From NCBI RefSeq assembly GCF_015207455.1, contig NZ_JADEWV010000033.1, positions 1-44,802 on the forward strand: 44,802 nucleotides of DNA, in the 5' to 3' direction. Positions 17,726-26,546 of this stretch are shown here, in pieces. How positions within the stretch are numbered: the stretch's first letter is position 1; every line of letters begins with the position of its first letter. The stretch is from Microcoleus sp. LEGE 07076. Lineage in GTDB: Bacteria > Cyanobacteriota > Cyanobacteriia > Cyanobacteriales > Microcoleaceae. A model generated the notes under the pieces. The model made no database searches and was not told where the DNA came from. It worked only from the letters and a program-made list of their open reading frames with translations. Made by a program: the position numbers and the translations under genes.

Positions 17726-18435
17726 CTGACTTTAAAGTAGGAGTAGATAATGCCATTTTCTCCGTCGATACCGAGCAGAACCGCTTGTTGGTGCTGTTGG
17801 TAATGCGGCCTGACGAACCGTTTATCGACTGTTGGAGTCTTCCCGGTACCTTGGTGCGCCACGGAGAGTCTCTGGAAAATGCAGCTTACCGAATTTTGGC
17901 TGAAAAAATCCGGGTCAAAAATTTGTATTTGGAACAACTCTATACTTTTGGAGAACCGGGGCGCGATCCTCGGGAATTTACCAGAGGAAATCGCTATCTT
18001 TCGGTGAGTTATTTTGCTTTGGTTCGGTTTGAGGAAGCTGAGTTAATTACAGGGAGTGTAGTTGCAGGTGTCAGCCACCGCGTCGGCGGCATTGCTTGGT
18101 ATCCCGTGCAACAAGTTCCGAAGCTAGCCTTCGATCACAATCAAATTCTCGAATACGGATACCGACGACTCCGCAACAAACTCGAATACAGTCCGGTAGC
18201 TTTTGAAGTTTTGCCGGAGCTTTTTACTTTGAGCGATTTGTATCAACTTTATACCACTATTTTGGGGGTACATTTTTCTGATTATTCTAATTTTAGAGCT
18301 CGATTATTGAAATTAGGTTTTTTGTGCGATACCGGGGTTAAGGTTTCGCGAGGGGCTGGCCGTCCTGCTAGTTTGTACCGCTTTGATGCGGCAGCTTTTG
18401 CTCCTTTCAAAAATAAGCCACTGGTGTTTATCTAA
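17686..18435 (+). CDS. nrtR: NrtR-type Nudix-related transcriptional regulator of NAD metabolism
   Basis: Two parts: an N-terminal Nudix-fold domain (about 15-160) and a C-terminal winged-helix domain (TLSDLYQLYTTILGVHFSDY, RARLLKLGFL, RGAGRPASLYRF), the arrangement of NrtR, which represses NAD genes and releases DNA on binding ADP-ribose. The Nudix box is degenerate: in ESLENAAYRILAEKIRV the catalytic RE...EE residues appear as R69-I70 and E73-K74, so hydrolysis is probably lost and the domain is a sensor. The start at 17686 lies inside nadD. A palindrome before pncB (15288-15306) is a candidate target. Confidence 0.85.
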   Translation: MARGTKKSENCSLADFKVGVDNAIFSVDTEQNRLLVLLVMRPDEPFIDCWSLPGTLVRHGESLENAAYRILAEKIRVKNLYLEQLYTFGEPGRDPREFTRGNRYLSVSYFALVRFEEAELITGSVVAGVSHRVGGIAWYPVQQVPKLAFDHNQILEYGYRRLRNKLEYSPVAFEVLPELFTLSDLYQLYTTILGVHFSDYSNFRARLLKLGFLCDTGVKVSRGAGRPASLYRFDAAAFAPFKNKPLVFI

Positions 18436-18626
18436 ATGTTCCTTGGACTGTGCGCCCCAAACGGAATCCCCCGACTATTGTCGTGGAAATTCCAAAATTG
18501 TAGACTCTTGTTCAATCTCCCAGACTCATCTAGAAGAGTAAATCTAAAATCTAAAATCTAAAATTGACTGACATTGGAGAATCAATTTAGTAAGATGAGA
18601 AGAGAAGCTATTCAGGAGTGCTGAGG

Positions 18627-18920
18627 ATGAAAGACCCCGATCAATGCGCTAATATTCACGAAGTGCGGGAGGAAATTGATATCATCGATCGAGAAGTGAT
18701 CGATGCTTTGAGCAAGAGATTTCAATACGTCATCGCAGCAGCAAGGTTCAAAACGAGTGAAGCTAGCGTTATAGCGCCCGATCGCTTTCATACTATGTTG
18801 CAGCAGCGGCGCGAGTGGGCTTTAGAATCGGGTTTGAACCCTGATGTGGTTGAAAATATTTACCGGGATTTGGTAAGTTATTATATTGAAGAAGAATTGA
18901 AACATTACAAGTCTGAGTAA
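18627..18920 (+). CDS. Chorismate mutase / isochorismate-pyruvate lyase family (PchB-like)
   Basis: 97 residues, all helical, AroQ/PchB fold. EVREEIDIIDREVIDALSKR is the first long helix with the chorismate-contacting Arg; FKTSEASVIAPDRFHTMLQQ and NPDVVENIYRDLVSYYIEEE follow the PchB pattern. PchB makes salicylate from isochorismate; weak chorismate mutase activity is also known. The ATG at 18627 has AGGAG eight bases upstream, better than GTG 18618. It sits between the NAD genes nrtR and nadE, but no isochorismate synthase is nearby, so the reaction in this organism is open. Confidence 0.85.
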   Translation: MKDPDQCANIHEVREEIDIIDREVIDALSKRFQYVIAAARFKTSEASVIAPDRFHTMLQQRREWALESGLNPDVVENIYRDLVSYYIEEELKHYKSE

Positions 18921-19008
18921 TGCTTCCCTACATTCAAATCTAGAACTATTAGGAAGTTTAGTCCGCGCGAGCGGACGGCTAGCAAAATTTATAAGGTAAA
19001 TTGGTAAT

Positions 19009-20739
19009 ATGAAAATTGCGATCGCACAACTCAACCCTACGATTGGCGATATCTTGGGCAACTCCAACCTAATTCTGGAGGCTGCGAAAAAAGCCGGGGT
19101 TGCAGGCGCAAACTTATTGCTAACACCGGAACTTTCTCTAATCGGTTATCCGCCCCGCGATTTGTTGATGGATGCGAATTTCATTGCAGCCGCCGCCGCA
19201 CAGTTGCAGAAACTCGCGCCAGATTTGCCACCGGAGTTGGCCGTCATCGTCGGTACTGTCGTACCTAATGTTCATGCTGTTAAATTAGGCGGAAAATCAT
19301 TGTTCAACAGCGCTGTTTTATTGCAAAACGGCGCGGTTAAACAAGTTTTTCACAAACGCTTGTTGCCTACTTATGATGTATTTGACGAAGATAGATATTT
19401 TGAACCGGGAGAAAACAGCAATTACTTTACTGTTGGCGAACTCAAAATTGGCGTGACAATTTGTGAAGATTTGTGGAACAATGAGGATTTTTGGGGTCAA
19501 CGCAGTTACGCGGGCGATCCGGTTGCCGATTTGGCAAAATTGGGCGTAGATTTAGTGGTAAATTTGTCGGCATCGCCTTATTCTGGGGGGAAGCGGGGAG
19601 TGCGATCGGCTATGTTGCAGCACAGCGTCATCCGCTGCGGGATACCGATTGTTTATGCTAATCAGGTAGGGGGAAATGATGATATTATTTTTGATGGCAG
19701 CAGTTTTGCTGTGAATCGAAAGGGTGATTTGATTCAGGTATTGAATTCTTTTGAAACTGATTTTGCGGTGCTGGAATATGATGAAAATAAACAAGATTTA
19801 GTGGGCAGCAATCAGCAAATTGCAGTAGCAATTGAGGCGACCAAGTTGAGTTTTGCTCCGCCTGAAGGAGATGCAGAAATTTGGGCTGCTTTGGTTTTGG
19901 GGGTGCGAGATTATGTTCGCAAGTGCGGTTTTTCTAAGGTTGTGCTTGGCTTGAGCGGTGGGATAGATTCGGCTTTGGTGGCGGCGATCGCCAGTTGCGC
20001 GATCAAACCAGAAAATGTGCTGGGGGTGTTGATGCCTTCTCCTTACAGTTCGGATCATTCGGTTAATGATGCTTTGGAATTAGCCCGAAATCTGGGTATG
20101 GCGATCGAAATGTTGCCGATCGCCGATTTGATGAAATGTTACGATCGCACTTTCGCCGATTTGTTTGTCAATACCACTTTCGGCATTGCTGAGGAAAATA
20201 TTCAATCCCGGATTCGAGGTAATCTGTTGATGGCAATTTCTAATAAGTTCGGACATTTGCTACTTTCGACGGGCAATAAGTCAGAAATGTCCGTGGGTTA
20301 CTGCACTCTCTACGGCGATATGAATGGTGGATTGGCGGTGATTTCTGATGTGCCGAAAACTCGGGTTTATTCACTTTGTCGGTGGCTGAATGCTGGCGGA
20401 TATGCCGACGCGGCGGCCCCGCGCCCTGGTAGCGAGATAATTCCGGTTAATATTATTAGCAAACCGCCGAGTGCGGAACTGAAACCGGGACAAGTTGACC
20501 GAGATTCTTTGCCGGATTACGATGTTTTGGATGAAATCTTGCAGCGATCGATCGAACATCGCGAATCAGTCCCAGAAATTGTCGCAGCGGGACACGATGA
20601 AGCTGTGGTTAAACTTGTAGTAAAATTAGTCAGGCAATCGGAGTTTAAACGCCGACAAGCAGCCCCGGGTTTGAAAATTAGCGATCGAGCTTTTGGTACC
20701 GGTTGGCGAATGCCGATCGCCAAAGCTTCCTTCTATTAA
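19009..20739 (+). CDS. nadE: Glutamine-dependent NAD+ synthetase
   Basis: Final step of NAD synthesis: amidation of deamido-NAD using glutamine. The N-terminal nitrilase-type glutaminase domain carries the triad E41 (LLLTPELSLIGYPPRD), K116 (HKRLLPTYDVF) and C152 (VTICEDLW). The C-terminal synthetase domain has the P-loop SGGIDS at 316-321, STGNKSEMSVGYCTLYGD and the C-terminal KRRQAAPGLKIS. 576 residues, full length. The ATG at 19009. With pncB, nadD and nrtR it completes a salvage and synthesis cluster. Confidence 0.96.
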   Translation: MKIAIAQLNPTIGDILGNSNLILEAAKKAGVAGANLLLTPELSLIGYPPRDLLMDANFIAAAAAQLQKLAPDLPPELAVIVGTVVPNVHAVKLGGKSLFNSAVLLQNGAVKQVFHKRLLPTYDVFDEDRYFEPGENSNYFTVGELKIGVTICEDLWNNEDFWGQRSYAGDPVADLAKLGVDLVVNLSASPYSGGKRGVRSAMLQHSVIRCGIPIVYANQVGGNDDIIFDGSSFAVNRKGDLIQVLNSFETDFAVLEYDENKQDLVGSNQQIAVAIEATKLSFAPPEGDAEIWAALVLGVRDYVRKCGFSKVVLGLSGGIDSALVAAIASCAIKPENVLGVLMPSPYSSDHSVNDALELARNLGMAIEMLPIADLMKCYDRTFADLFVNTTFGIAEENIQSRIRGNLLMAISNKFGHLLLSTGNKSEMSVGYCTLYGDMNGGLAVISDVPKTRVYSLCRWLNAGGYADAAAPRPGSEIIPVNIISKPPSAELKPGQVDRDSLPDYDVLDEILQRSIEHRESVPEIVAAGHDEAVVKLVVKLVRQSEFKRRQAAPGLKISDRAFGTGWRMPIAKASFY

Positions 20740-20746
20740 AGGCATT

Positions 20747-21676
20747 ATGGTTAACATTGACGGTAGTTTCGGCTTCGATTTTCTGATCGGAAGCCCCAGC
20801 AGCGATACGATTAGAGGATTTGCTGGTAATGACACTATTCAAGGTTTGGCGGGAAATGACCTGATTTTTGGCGGTAGCGACAATGATTTGCTCGCCGGAA
20901 ATCAAGGCGCTGATACGATTTCAGGAGGCCGGGGAAGCGATACAATCTATGGAGGACAAGAGTCGGATTGGATTAATGGCGATCGGGGTAACGATTTGCT
21001 AATTGGTGGCGAAGGCAAGGATATCTTGACAGGAGGCGCGGGCGATGATTTATTTGTTATTGACACAACCTCGGCCGCATCTACTATTACTGAAGCCGAT
21101 GTAATTACAGATTTTGGCAGCGGCAACGATAAAATTGTTTTGACAGATCGCAGAAAGTTTAGCGATTTAAACATTTTTGTTTCTGACAACCAAACTATTA
21201 TGCAAGATCGAAACTCGGGCAACTATTTAGGAGTTTTTTTGGGAAAACTCAACCTGACTGAATCCAACTTTATCTCGCTGTTTGGCGGGATAGATACGGG
21301 CCAAGTTTTGCCAGTTTCTGCGAACATTATTGTGGGCGATCGCCCGCTAGGATTAGAAGTGGCAAAAACTCCCCAAGAACAAGCAATTGGCTTAATGTTT
21401 CGCACAGAATTGCCCGAGGACAGGGGAATGTTTTTCCCGATCGCCCCCGCGCGAAATGTGCGTTTCTGGATGAGAAACGTGTTAATCGAGCTCGATATGG
21501 TTTTTCTCAACGAAGGCACTGTGCAGGCGATAATTCCCAACGTACCGCCGTGTTTGAGCGACACCTGTCCCAACTACGGCCCGGATGTCCCCGTGGACGG
21601 AGTTATTGAACTCAAAGGCGGAAGGGCTGCTGAATTGGGATTGAAAGTGGGCGATCGGATTCCCAATTTACCCTAA
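20747..21676 (+). CDS. RTX calcium-binding repeat / DUF192 fusion protein
   Basis: Residues about 5-110 are glycine-rich RTX nonapeptides (GFAGNDTIQGLAGNDLIFGG, GGRGSDTIYGG, GGAGDDLF) that form a calcium-bound beta-roll; a DVITDFGSGNDKIVL strand caps them. From about 195 to 309 the sequence is a complete DUF192 domain (LEVAKTPQEQAIGLMFRTEL, MFFPIAPARNVRFWMRN, LDMVFLNEGTVQAIIPN, VIELKGGRAAELGLKVGD), normally a small secreted or periplasmic protein of unknown function. The ATG at 20747 follows nadE by 7 bp; an earlier start inside nadE is unlikely. No signal peptide is visible, so RTX-type C-terminal secretion or none. Confidence 0.8.
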   Translation: MVNIDGSFGFDFLIGSPSSDTIRGFAGNDTIQGLAGNDLIFGGSDNDLLAGNQGADTISGGRGSDTIYGGQESDWINGDRGNDLLIGGEGKDILTGGAGDDLFVIDTTSAASTITEADVITDFGSGNDKIVLTDRRKFSDLNIFVSDNQTIMQDRNSGNYLGVFLGKLNLTESNFISLFGGIDTGQVLPVSANIIVGDRPLGLEVAKTPQEQAIGLMFRTELPEDRGMFFPIAPARNVRFWMRNVLIELDMVFLNEGTVQAIIPNVPPCLSDTCPNYGPDVPVDGVIELKGGRAAELGLKVGDRIPNLP

Positions 21677-21719
21677 AAAGTATATAATTTTACAACAGCA
21701 TTCAACATTTGTGCATCCC

Positions 21720-22049
21720 ATGAATCCGATTGAATTAAAAATAATCCCCAATCAAACTCAAGACGGTTTAGCTTACCAACATTTGCGCTTGCGAATTACC
21801 ACTCAAGATGGTGTGATCGTACCCGATGATTTACAAGGTTTGAAAATTCCCGAAGGCGTTCAATTTAGCCAAGGAATTGTCATTGAAGGTAGAGGAGCGA
21901 TTTGGCTGTACGGGTATTTAGTGCACGAATGCCATCCTGCAGCGTGGGTTGGATGTTACGATCCGCGATTGGAAGGTGCGGTGGTGGTAGCAACGCACAA
22001 GCACGAAGTATCGGTTGGACAGGTATTGAAATTGAGTTTACCAAATTAA
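21720..22049 (+). CDS. csx3: Csx3 (Crn3) CRISPR-associated ring-nuclease-like protein
   Basis: About 109 residues. GIVIEGRGAIWLYGYLVHEC, WVGCYDPRLEGAVVVATHKH and EVSVGQVLKL align closely with what I know of archaeal Csx3 (GVVISGRGPIWL..., VAVYDPRLGAVVVQSH..., REGDVI). Csx3 is a manganese-dependent nuclease that cleaves the type III CRISPR messenger cyclic tetra-adenylate; the conserved His in the LVHE helix and the Asp in YDPRL are retained. The start is ATG 21720 or GTG 21711; no strong ribosome site decides. It is not next to cas genes: the CRISPR locus is 16 kb away in this window. Confidence 0.8.
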   Translation: MNPIELKIIPNQTQDGLAYQHLRLRITTQDGVIVPDDLQGLKIPEGVQFSQGIVIEGRGAIWLYGYLVHECHPAAWVGCYDPRLEGAVVVATHKHEVSVGQVLKLSLPN

Positions 22050-22234
22050 TCAATTAGATACTGTTGGGTAAATTACCCATAGTATTTATAGTGGCGGGTT
22101 TTACCAACAATCTTTCATTCACAATATTTGTCAACCAGCCCCCTCTCCCCACCTCATGTTAATTATTTGTAATCACCTACTTATACCAATTATCCAAAAT
22201 GATGCAACGCTCGTAACTGTTGGGGAAAGTTGAC

Positions 22235-22316
22235 GCAAGGCGGGTGAGAGTAAGGTGCGTCGCTCATCGATTGTCGCTCCTCTTTGAGATAGATTGATGG
22301 CGACGCACCCTAGGGC
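22235..22316. repeat. Dispersed palindrome, GGTGCGTCGC family (singleton)
   Basis: AAGGTGCGTCGCTCATCGATT faces GATTGATGGCGACGCACCCT (left and right arms of an imperfect inverted repeat). The arms match the family of the 74-bp array at 39825-40496. The surrounding gap 22050-22368 has no gene. Confidence 0.65.
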
Positions 22317-22368
22317 TACTGTTGCCTGAATTTTGACAATTAGTATACTAAGCTGGTGTAATTAAAAT

Positions 22369-24768
22369 TTATCCTTTCACGGGCAAAACGATCGCAAACT
22401 CAGTCCCAACTCCGGGCTCCGCATTCACCTCAATGCTTCCGCCATGTTTTTCTACCGCAATCTGATGAGCAATTGTCAACCCCAATCCTGTGCCTTTACC
22501 GACACATTTTGTCGTAAACAAATGGTCGAATATCTGATTTTTTACTTCCTCTTTCATCCCGGTACCGTTATCAGCAAGTTTAATTTTTATCTGACTTTCC
22601 CCCAGTAGATCAGTGCAAATAGTGATGCGGTTGGGATTGGTGGCAATTTCGCTAAAACTGCGTCCTAGATTTGACTCTTCTAAGGCATCGATCGCATTCG
22701 CAAGCAGGTTCATGAAAACTTGATTTAATTGGCCGGGGAAACATTGGATTTTAGGGAGACTGCCGTATTTAGTTATCACTTCGATCTGCGGGCGGTATTC
22801 GTTGGCTTTGAGGCGGTGTTTCAAAATTAAAATAGCGCTATTAATGCCCTCGTGAATATCAAAAGAAACTTTGTAGTCTTTATCCCCTCGGGAAAAGGTG
22901 CGGAGGCTGGTACTGATGCTAGAAATGCGATCGCACCCGACTTGCATTGAATCAATCATCTTCGGTAAATCTTCCAAAAGATAATCGAGCTCTATCTCTT
23001 CGGCATGATTGGCAATCTCCGATTTCGGTGCATCAGAGCGATACAATTCTAAGTGTTCTACAATATCTACCAAACTCATTTTAGCTTCGGTTAAGTTGCC
23101 CGAAATAAACCCAATCGGATTGTTAATTTCGTGGGCGACTCCGGCGACTAAATTGCCTAAAGCCGACATTTTCTCGCTTTGCACTATTTGCAGTTGCGCT
23201 TGCTGTAAATCTTTCAAAGTTTTTTCTAGCTGTTGATTTTTCTGCTGCAAAAGTTCATGTGCTTGCTTGCGATCGGTGGCATCAACACCCAAACCAATAA
23301 TCCCGATCGTCTCGCCCTGGAAATTTTTTAACTTTACTTTTGTGACTTCTAAATAATGTTCTTTGCCGTCAACCAATGTAAGAGTTTCGCTGGAGTAATG
23401 CGGCGAATCTTGGGCAAGGCAAGCGGCATCTGAAACTAGACAGTTCGCTGCATTTTCCCCCAGTATATCTTTGTAATGCTCGACAGCTAGAAAAGCACTC
23501 AGAGGCACGCCCACATCTTGACAAAAAGTATTATTAAAAAAGTGTACTTTACCCTTGGGATTCACCATCCAAATCCAAATTGGAGCGACATCAAGAATCG
23601 CTTGGAGCATCTGTTTTTGCTCGGCAAGCTGAGCTTCGGTGCGGCTATATTTTGTTAGCAATCGTTCTAATTGTTGGCTGTAATCATGAGATTTTTTGTA
23701 GAGCAGAGCATTTGAAAAACTGATGGCTGCTTGGGAACACAGGAGATTGAGAAGTTGTAGGCGATCGCGGGTAAAAATTCCTGCATTTAACCGATTTTCT
23801 AGATACAAAATGCCGACTAAGTTAGCTCGATCGAGAATCGGCCAACACAACAGGCTCTGCGGTTGGTATTTAAGGATGTAGGAGTCGGAATCGCTATCGC
23901 AATTTTCAGCGATGTTCCGCACAATCACGGGTTTCAACAAGTTTTTAACGCAGTCAACAATTTTCAGGGGCAGGATTTCGCTGTTTTCATCGAGTGCTGC
24001 GGATGTTAAGCCGATCGCCCGAGCGACACCCGAATTGTCGATCGCGCTGGCACCAGCCACTTCCCATTTATTGCCGTTTGGTAACACCAGCACTGCTTTG
24101 TCAGCTCCTGTCTTGCTCGCCGCCAGTTGCATCAGTTTGGCAATCAGCCGATCGAGTTGTAATTCACGAGAAAGCGATTGACAAGCTTTTAGCAGAGTTG
24201 AAAAAACTCCAAAATCGGAGATGTGACGCGACACAGATGAATAAACAGATGGCTGCACAAAGTGATTTTGGTTGTCAATTCTTCCGATATTTGCTAATTG
24301 ATTGCTAGCTATTTTTTCTGGAGTTAAAATTGACAATGACAATTGAGGATAGCATTTTTGTAAGTCATCAATTTTGACTCTATCTCCGCAGCGAGCGTAG
24401 CAATCGCAGGCATCTATCATGTAGACTCGGGCAATTTTTTCTCTGCCCCATGACAGGTAAAACTTAGCAGCGAGTTCGCAGGCGAGAGCTTCTTCATTTA
24501 AATATTCAGTAGCTTTAGCTCCGGCAATAGCTCGATCGTACAATTCCATTGCTTCTGCTTTCTGCCCCAAAACGCGCTGCCATTCTGCCTCAACCAGCTC
24601 TAACTTGTGCTGATAATCCATCGGGGCGATCTGCGCCAATTCTTTGAGTTTTTTCTGACTCGTCTCAACGCGCTTCAGGATTTGTTGGCGCTCCGTCGGT
24701 GCGGCACCGGCATAGATTGCCAAATGTGCCAGCGCATCGTAAAAGTCGTGCATCATTTTTACTAGCAT
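22369..24768 (-). CDS. GAF/PAS sensor histidine kinase, probably a 5'-truncated multi-domain kinase
   Basis: C-terminal histidine kinase: H-box VAGVAHEINNPIGF with H at codon 594 counted from the longest frame (start 24912), N-box NLLANAIDAL, G1 DNGTGM and G2 GTGLGLTIAHQI. Before it are a PAS domain (about 435-560, WIWMVNPKGKVHFFNNTF), a short coiled coil, and a GAF domain (about 235-410). The first 190 residues are a TPR-like segment (DYQHKLELVEAEWQRVLGQK, YLNEEALACELAAKFYLSWG) that in other cyanobacteria sits in the middle of giant Ser/Thr-kinase-AAA-GAF-HisKA proteins. The N-terminal kinase and ATPase are absent. I choose ATG 24768; 24756 or 24912 are alternatives. Confidence 0.8.
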   Translation of the reverse strand: MLVKMMHDFYDALAHLAIYAGAAPTERQQILKRVETSQKKLKELAQIAPMDYQHKLELVEAEWQRVLGQKAEAMELYDRAIAGAKATEYLNEEALACELAAKFYLSWGREKIARVYMIDACDCYARCGDRVKIDDLQKCYPQLSLSILTPEKIASNQLANIGRIDNQNHFVQPSVYSSVSRHISDFGVFSTLLKACQSLSRELQLDRLIAKLMQLAASKTGADKAVLVLPNGNKWEVAGASAIDNSGVARAIGLTSAALDENSEILPLKIVDCVKNLLKPVIVRNIAENCDSDSDSYILKYQPQSLLCWPILDRANLVGILYLENRLNAGIFTRDRLQLLNLLCSQAAISFSNALLYKKSHDYSQQLERLLTKYSRTEAQLAEQKQMLQAILDVAPIWIWMVNPKGKVHFFNNTFCQDVGVPLSAFLAVEHYKDILGENAANCLVSDAACLAQDSPHYSSETLTLVDGKEHYLEVTKVKLKNFQGETIGIIGLGVDATDRKQAHELLQQKNQQLEKTLKDLQQAQLQIVQSEKMSALGNLVAGVAHEINNPIGFISGNLTEAKMSLVDIVEHLELYRSDAPKSEIANHAEEIELDYLLEDLPKMIDSMQVGCDRISSISTSLRTFSRGDKDYKVSFDIHEGINSAILILKHRLKANEYRPQIEVITKYGSLPKIQCFPGQLNQVFMNLLANAIDALEESNLGRSFSEIATNPNRITICTDLLGESQIKIKLADNGTGMKEEVKNQIFDHLFTTKCVGKGTGLGLTIAHQIAVEKHGGSIEVNAEPGVGTEFAIVLPVKG

Positions 24769-24912
24769 CGAAACACAATTTCCTAATAAATTTTGCCTGC
24801 ATCCCCCTGTCGCTCTGCTTCGGATTGCGGCGGCATATCGCGAATCCGTCGCCTTTTTTGGCTCAATTTTATACCGACATCTCTGGGTTGTAAAAGTCAA
24901 TATAAAGTCCAA

Positions 24913-25706
24913 TATGGGGATGTTTCATACATTAGTAAACAACTCGGATTTGTTCGATTTCGTCGAGAATGTCTGTTGGCTTAAAGACTATTTCGAGCAA
25001 TGCAATTAGATGCAATTAACTGCACTTATACAAATCAGTCGTATTCTGTCGGACAAATAAACATTGTACATTCAGGGCGGGCGGGACACCCCACAAGATT
25101 GAGATTTTTTGTGACATTCAATTTAAATGCCGCAACAGGTTATTCTGTCAGCCACCACTCAGACCTAGCGGCAGGCGCAAGGTTTTATAGTTCAGGCCGG
25201 AATTTTGCCGGTAATATTGAGATATTTGACCGTAGCGCGCCGGTTTCGAAACTAGCAAGAGTTTGCTGCTACCCGGTTGCAGGTGTTTTTCTGGGGCAGC
25301 CCGAACAGCAGCCGATCGAGAATCGGCGTACAATTGCGCGATCGGTCGATATCCAGGCATTACTGTCAAATTTGCTACATTTACTGTTGCATTCATTTCC
25401 ACTGAGCCCAACCCCGACACTAACTTGAGAACAGTTAATGTATCTATCTTAGGACATAAACATCATAATTTCTAGTTGCCGATCGCAAATTATAGTTATC
25501 TGCAAAACCACATTTTATACTTAGGCGATCGAAATTAGAGCCTTTTACTTACGTATAAATTGCTGCGGTTAATCTCAAATGCGCTTAAATTAATGCCAAA
25601 GACAGTAGGAACACCGAAAGATGGTGTCTTTAAAAATACAGTATATATATAATTAAGTAATTTAATATAACTCGATCGTGAAACCAGTAAAATAGCTCCT
25701 GGAAAA
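24913..25706. other. Long intergenic region without a supported gene
   Basis: Open frames overlap on both strands (25000-25428 plus; 25148-25420 minus). The minus frame, NVANLTVMPGYRPIAQLYAD and onward, has somewhat protein-like composition, but I recognise neither, and the plus frame overlaps it. No part of the missing upstream domains of the neighbouring kinase is recognisable here. Confidence 0.4.
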
Positions 25707-25771
25707 AGATACAGCGTATTCCACGTTTTATATGAAGTACACCTCATAAGCCTGGAATACGCTGTATCTTG
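25707..25771. repeat. Perfect 18-bp inverted repeat, MITE-like palindrome
   Basis: AAGATACAGCGTATTCCA and its exact complement TGGAATACGCTGTATCTT flank a 29-bp centre. A related half-site (ACAGCGTATTCCAGG) is at about 9398-9412. The size and symmetry suggest a miniature mobile element or the fused ends of one. Confidence 0.6.
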
Positions 25772-25841
25772 CTGGTTGTTTGCGAGCAACGAAGCAATCG
25801 CGAACAAATAATATTGCTTCGTTTCTCAACGTTATTTGAAA

Positions 25842-26546
25842 TTAGTCGATCGCATCTGCTGCTCTTTCTGCTGCTCGTTTAGTTCTGTCAATATCTCGAT
25901 CGACTTTCGCGCGAACCTTGTCCGAAGCATCTTCAGCGCTGTATTTTACATTTCGCGCTGCATCTTTGACATTTTCCTTACCTTGGCTGACATTATATTT
26001 CAGCGACTCAGTACCCTCGGCTGCTCTTTCTTTTGCTCCCTCGGCAGCTTCTTTAACAATGTCTTTTGCTCCCTTCAAACCTTCGCGAGTGTTTTCTTTA
26101 AGATTAGAAAAGCCTTTTTTGGTTTTGTCGCCAAAGTCATCAGCTTTGCGCTGAGCAGTGCGAGCATTATCATTCACATTGTCGCCAATTTGGTCAATTT
26201 TGTCAGGCACGTCATCCACTACCCGCCGCACGTTTTCGCCCACATTGCTGCTAGATTTAGTGTCGATGCGGCGCTGGGCTTGATCTTTGAGACTTTGAGC
26301 TTTTGCTTCTGCTGCTGTAACAGTTTTGTTTCTGGGATCTTCATCGCTGTATTGATTCTGACCACCTTTGTATACAGAAGTTACAGCCTCAGAAGGCACT
26401 TCTTCTCTAATTTGGTCTGAGGTTTTTCCTGTCATCGCATCAGCGCGACTGCAAGCAGTGCTCACTAATACTAAAATGCCAGCCAGAAACACTGTTAAAA
26501 TTTGTACAGCTCGAATTTTTTTCAGAAATGCAGTTAGTCTGTTCAT
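25842..26546 (-). CDS. Lipoprotein, LEA-like charged helical protein
   Basis: 234 residues. A signal peptide (ILTVFLAGILVLVSTAC) ends in a lipobox-like Ser-Thr-Ala-Cys, so it is probably membrane-anchored through Cys32. The rest is highly charged and helical with repeated 11-residue-like segments (DIVKEAAEGAKERAAEGTES, NVKDAARNVKYSAEDASDKV), resembling late-embryogenesis-abundant or apolipoprotein-like proteins associated with stress or desiccation. The ATG at 26546 is the start. It stands alone. The specific role is not known. Confidence 0.75.
   Translation of the reverse strand: MNRLTAFLKKIRAVQILTVFLAGILVLVSTACSRADAMTGKTSDQIREEVPSEAVTSVYKGGQNQYSDEDPRNKTVTAAEAKAQSLKDQAQRRIDTKSSSNVGENVRRVVDDVPDKIDQIGDNVNDNARTAQRKADDFGDKTKKGFSNLKENTREGLKGAKDIVKEAAEGAKERAAEGTESLKYNVSQGKENVKDAARNVKYSAEDASDKVRAKVDRDIDRTKRAAERAADAID

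Noticed and set aside
25000-25428. 142-residue plus frame
   Set aside because: Overlaps a minus frame of similar quality; no motif, no ribosome site; left as unassigned intergenic DNA.
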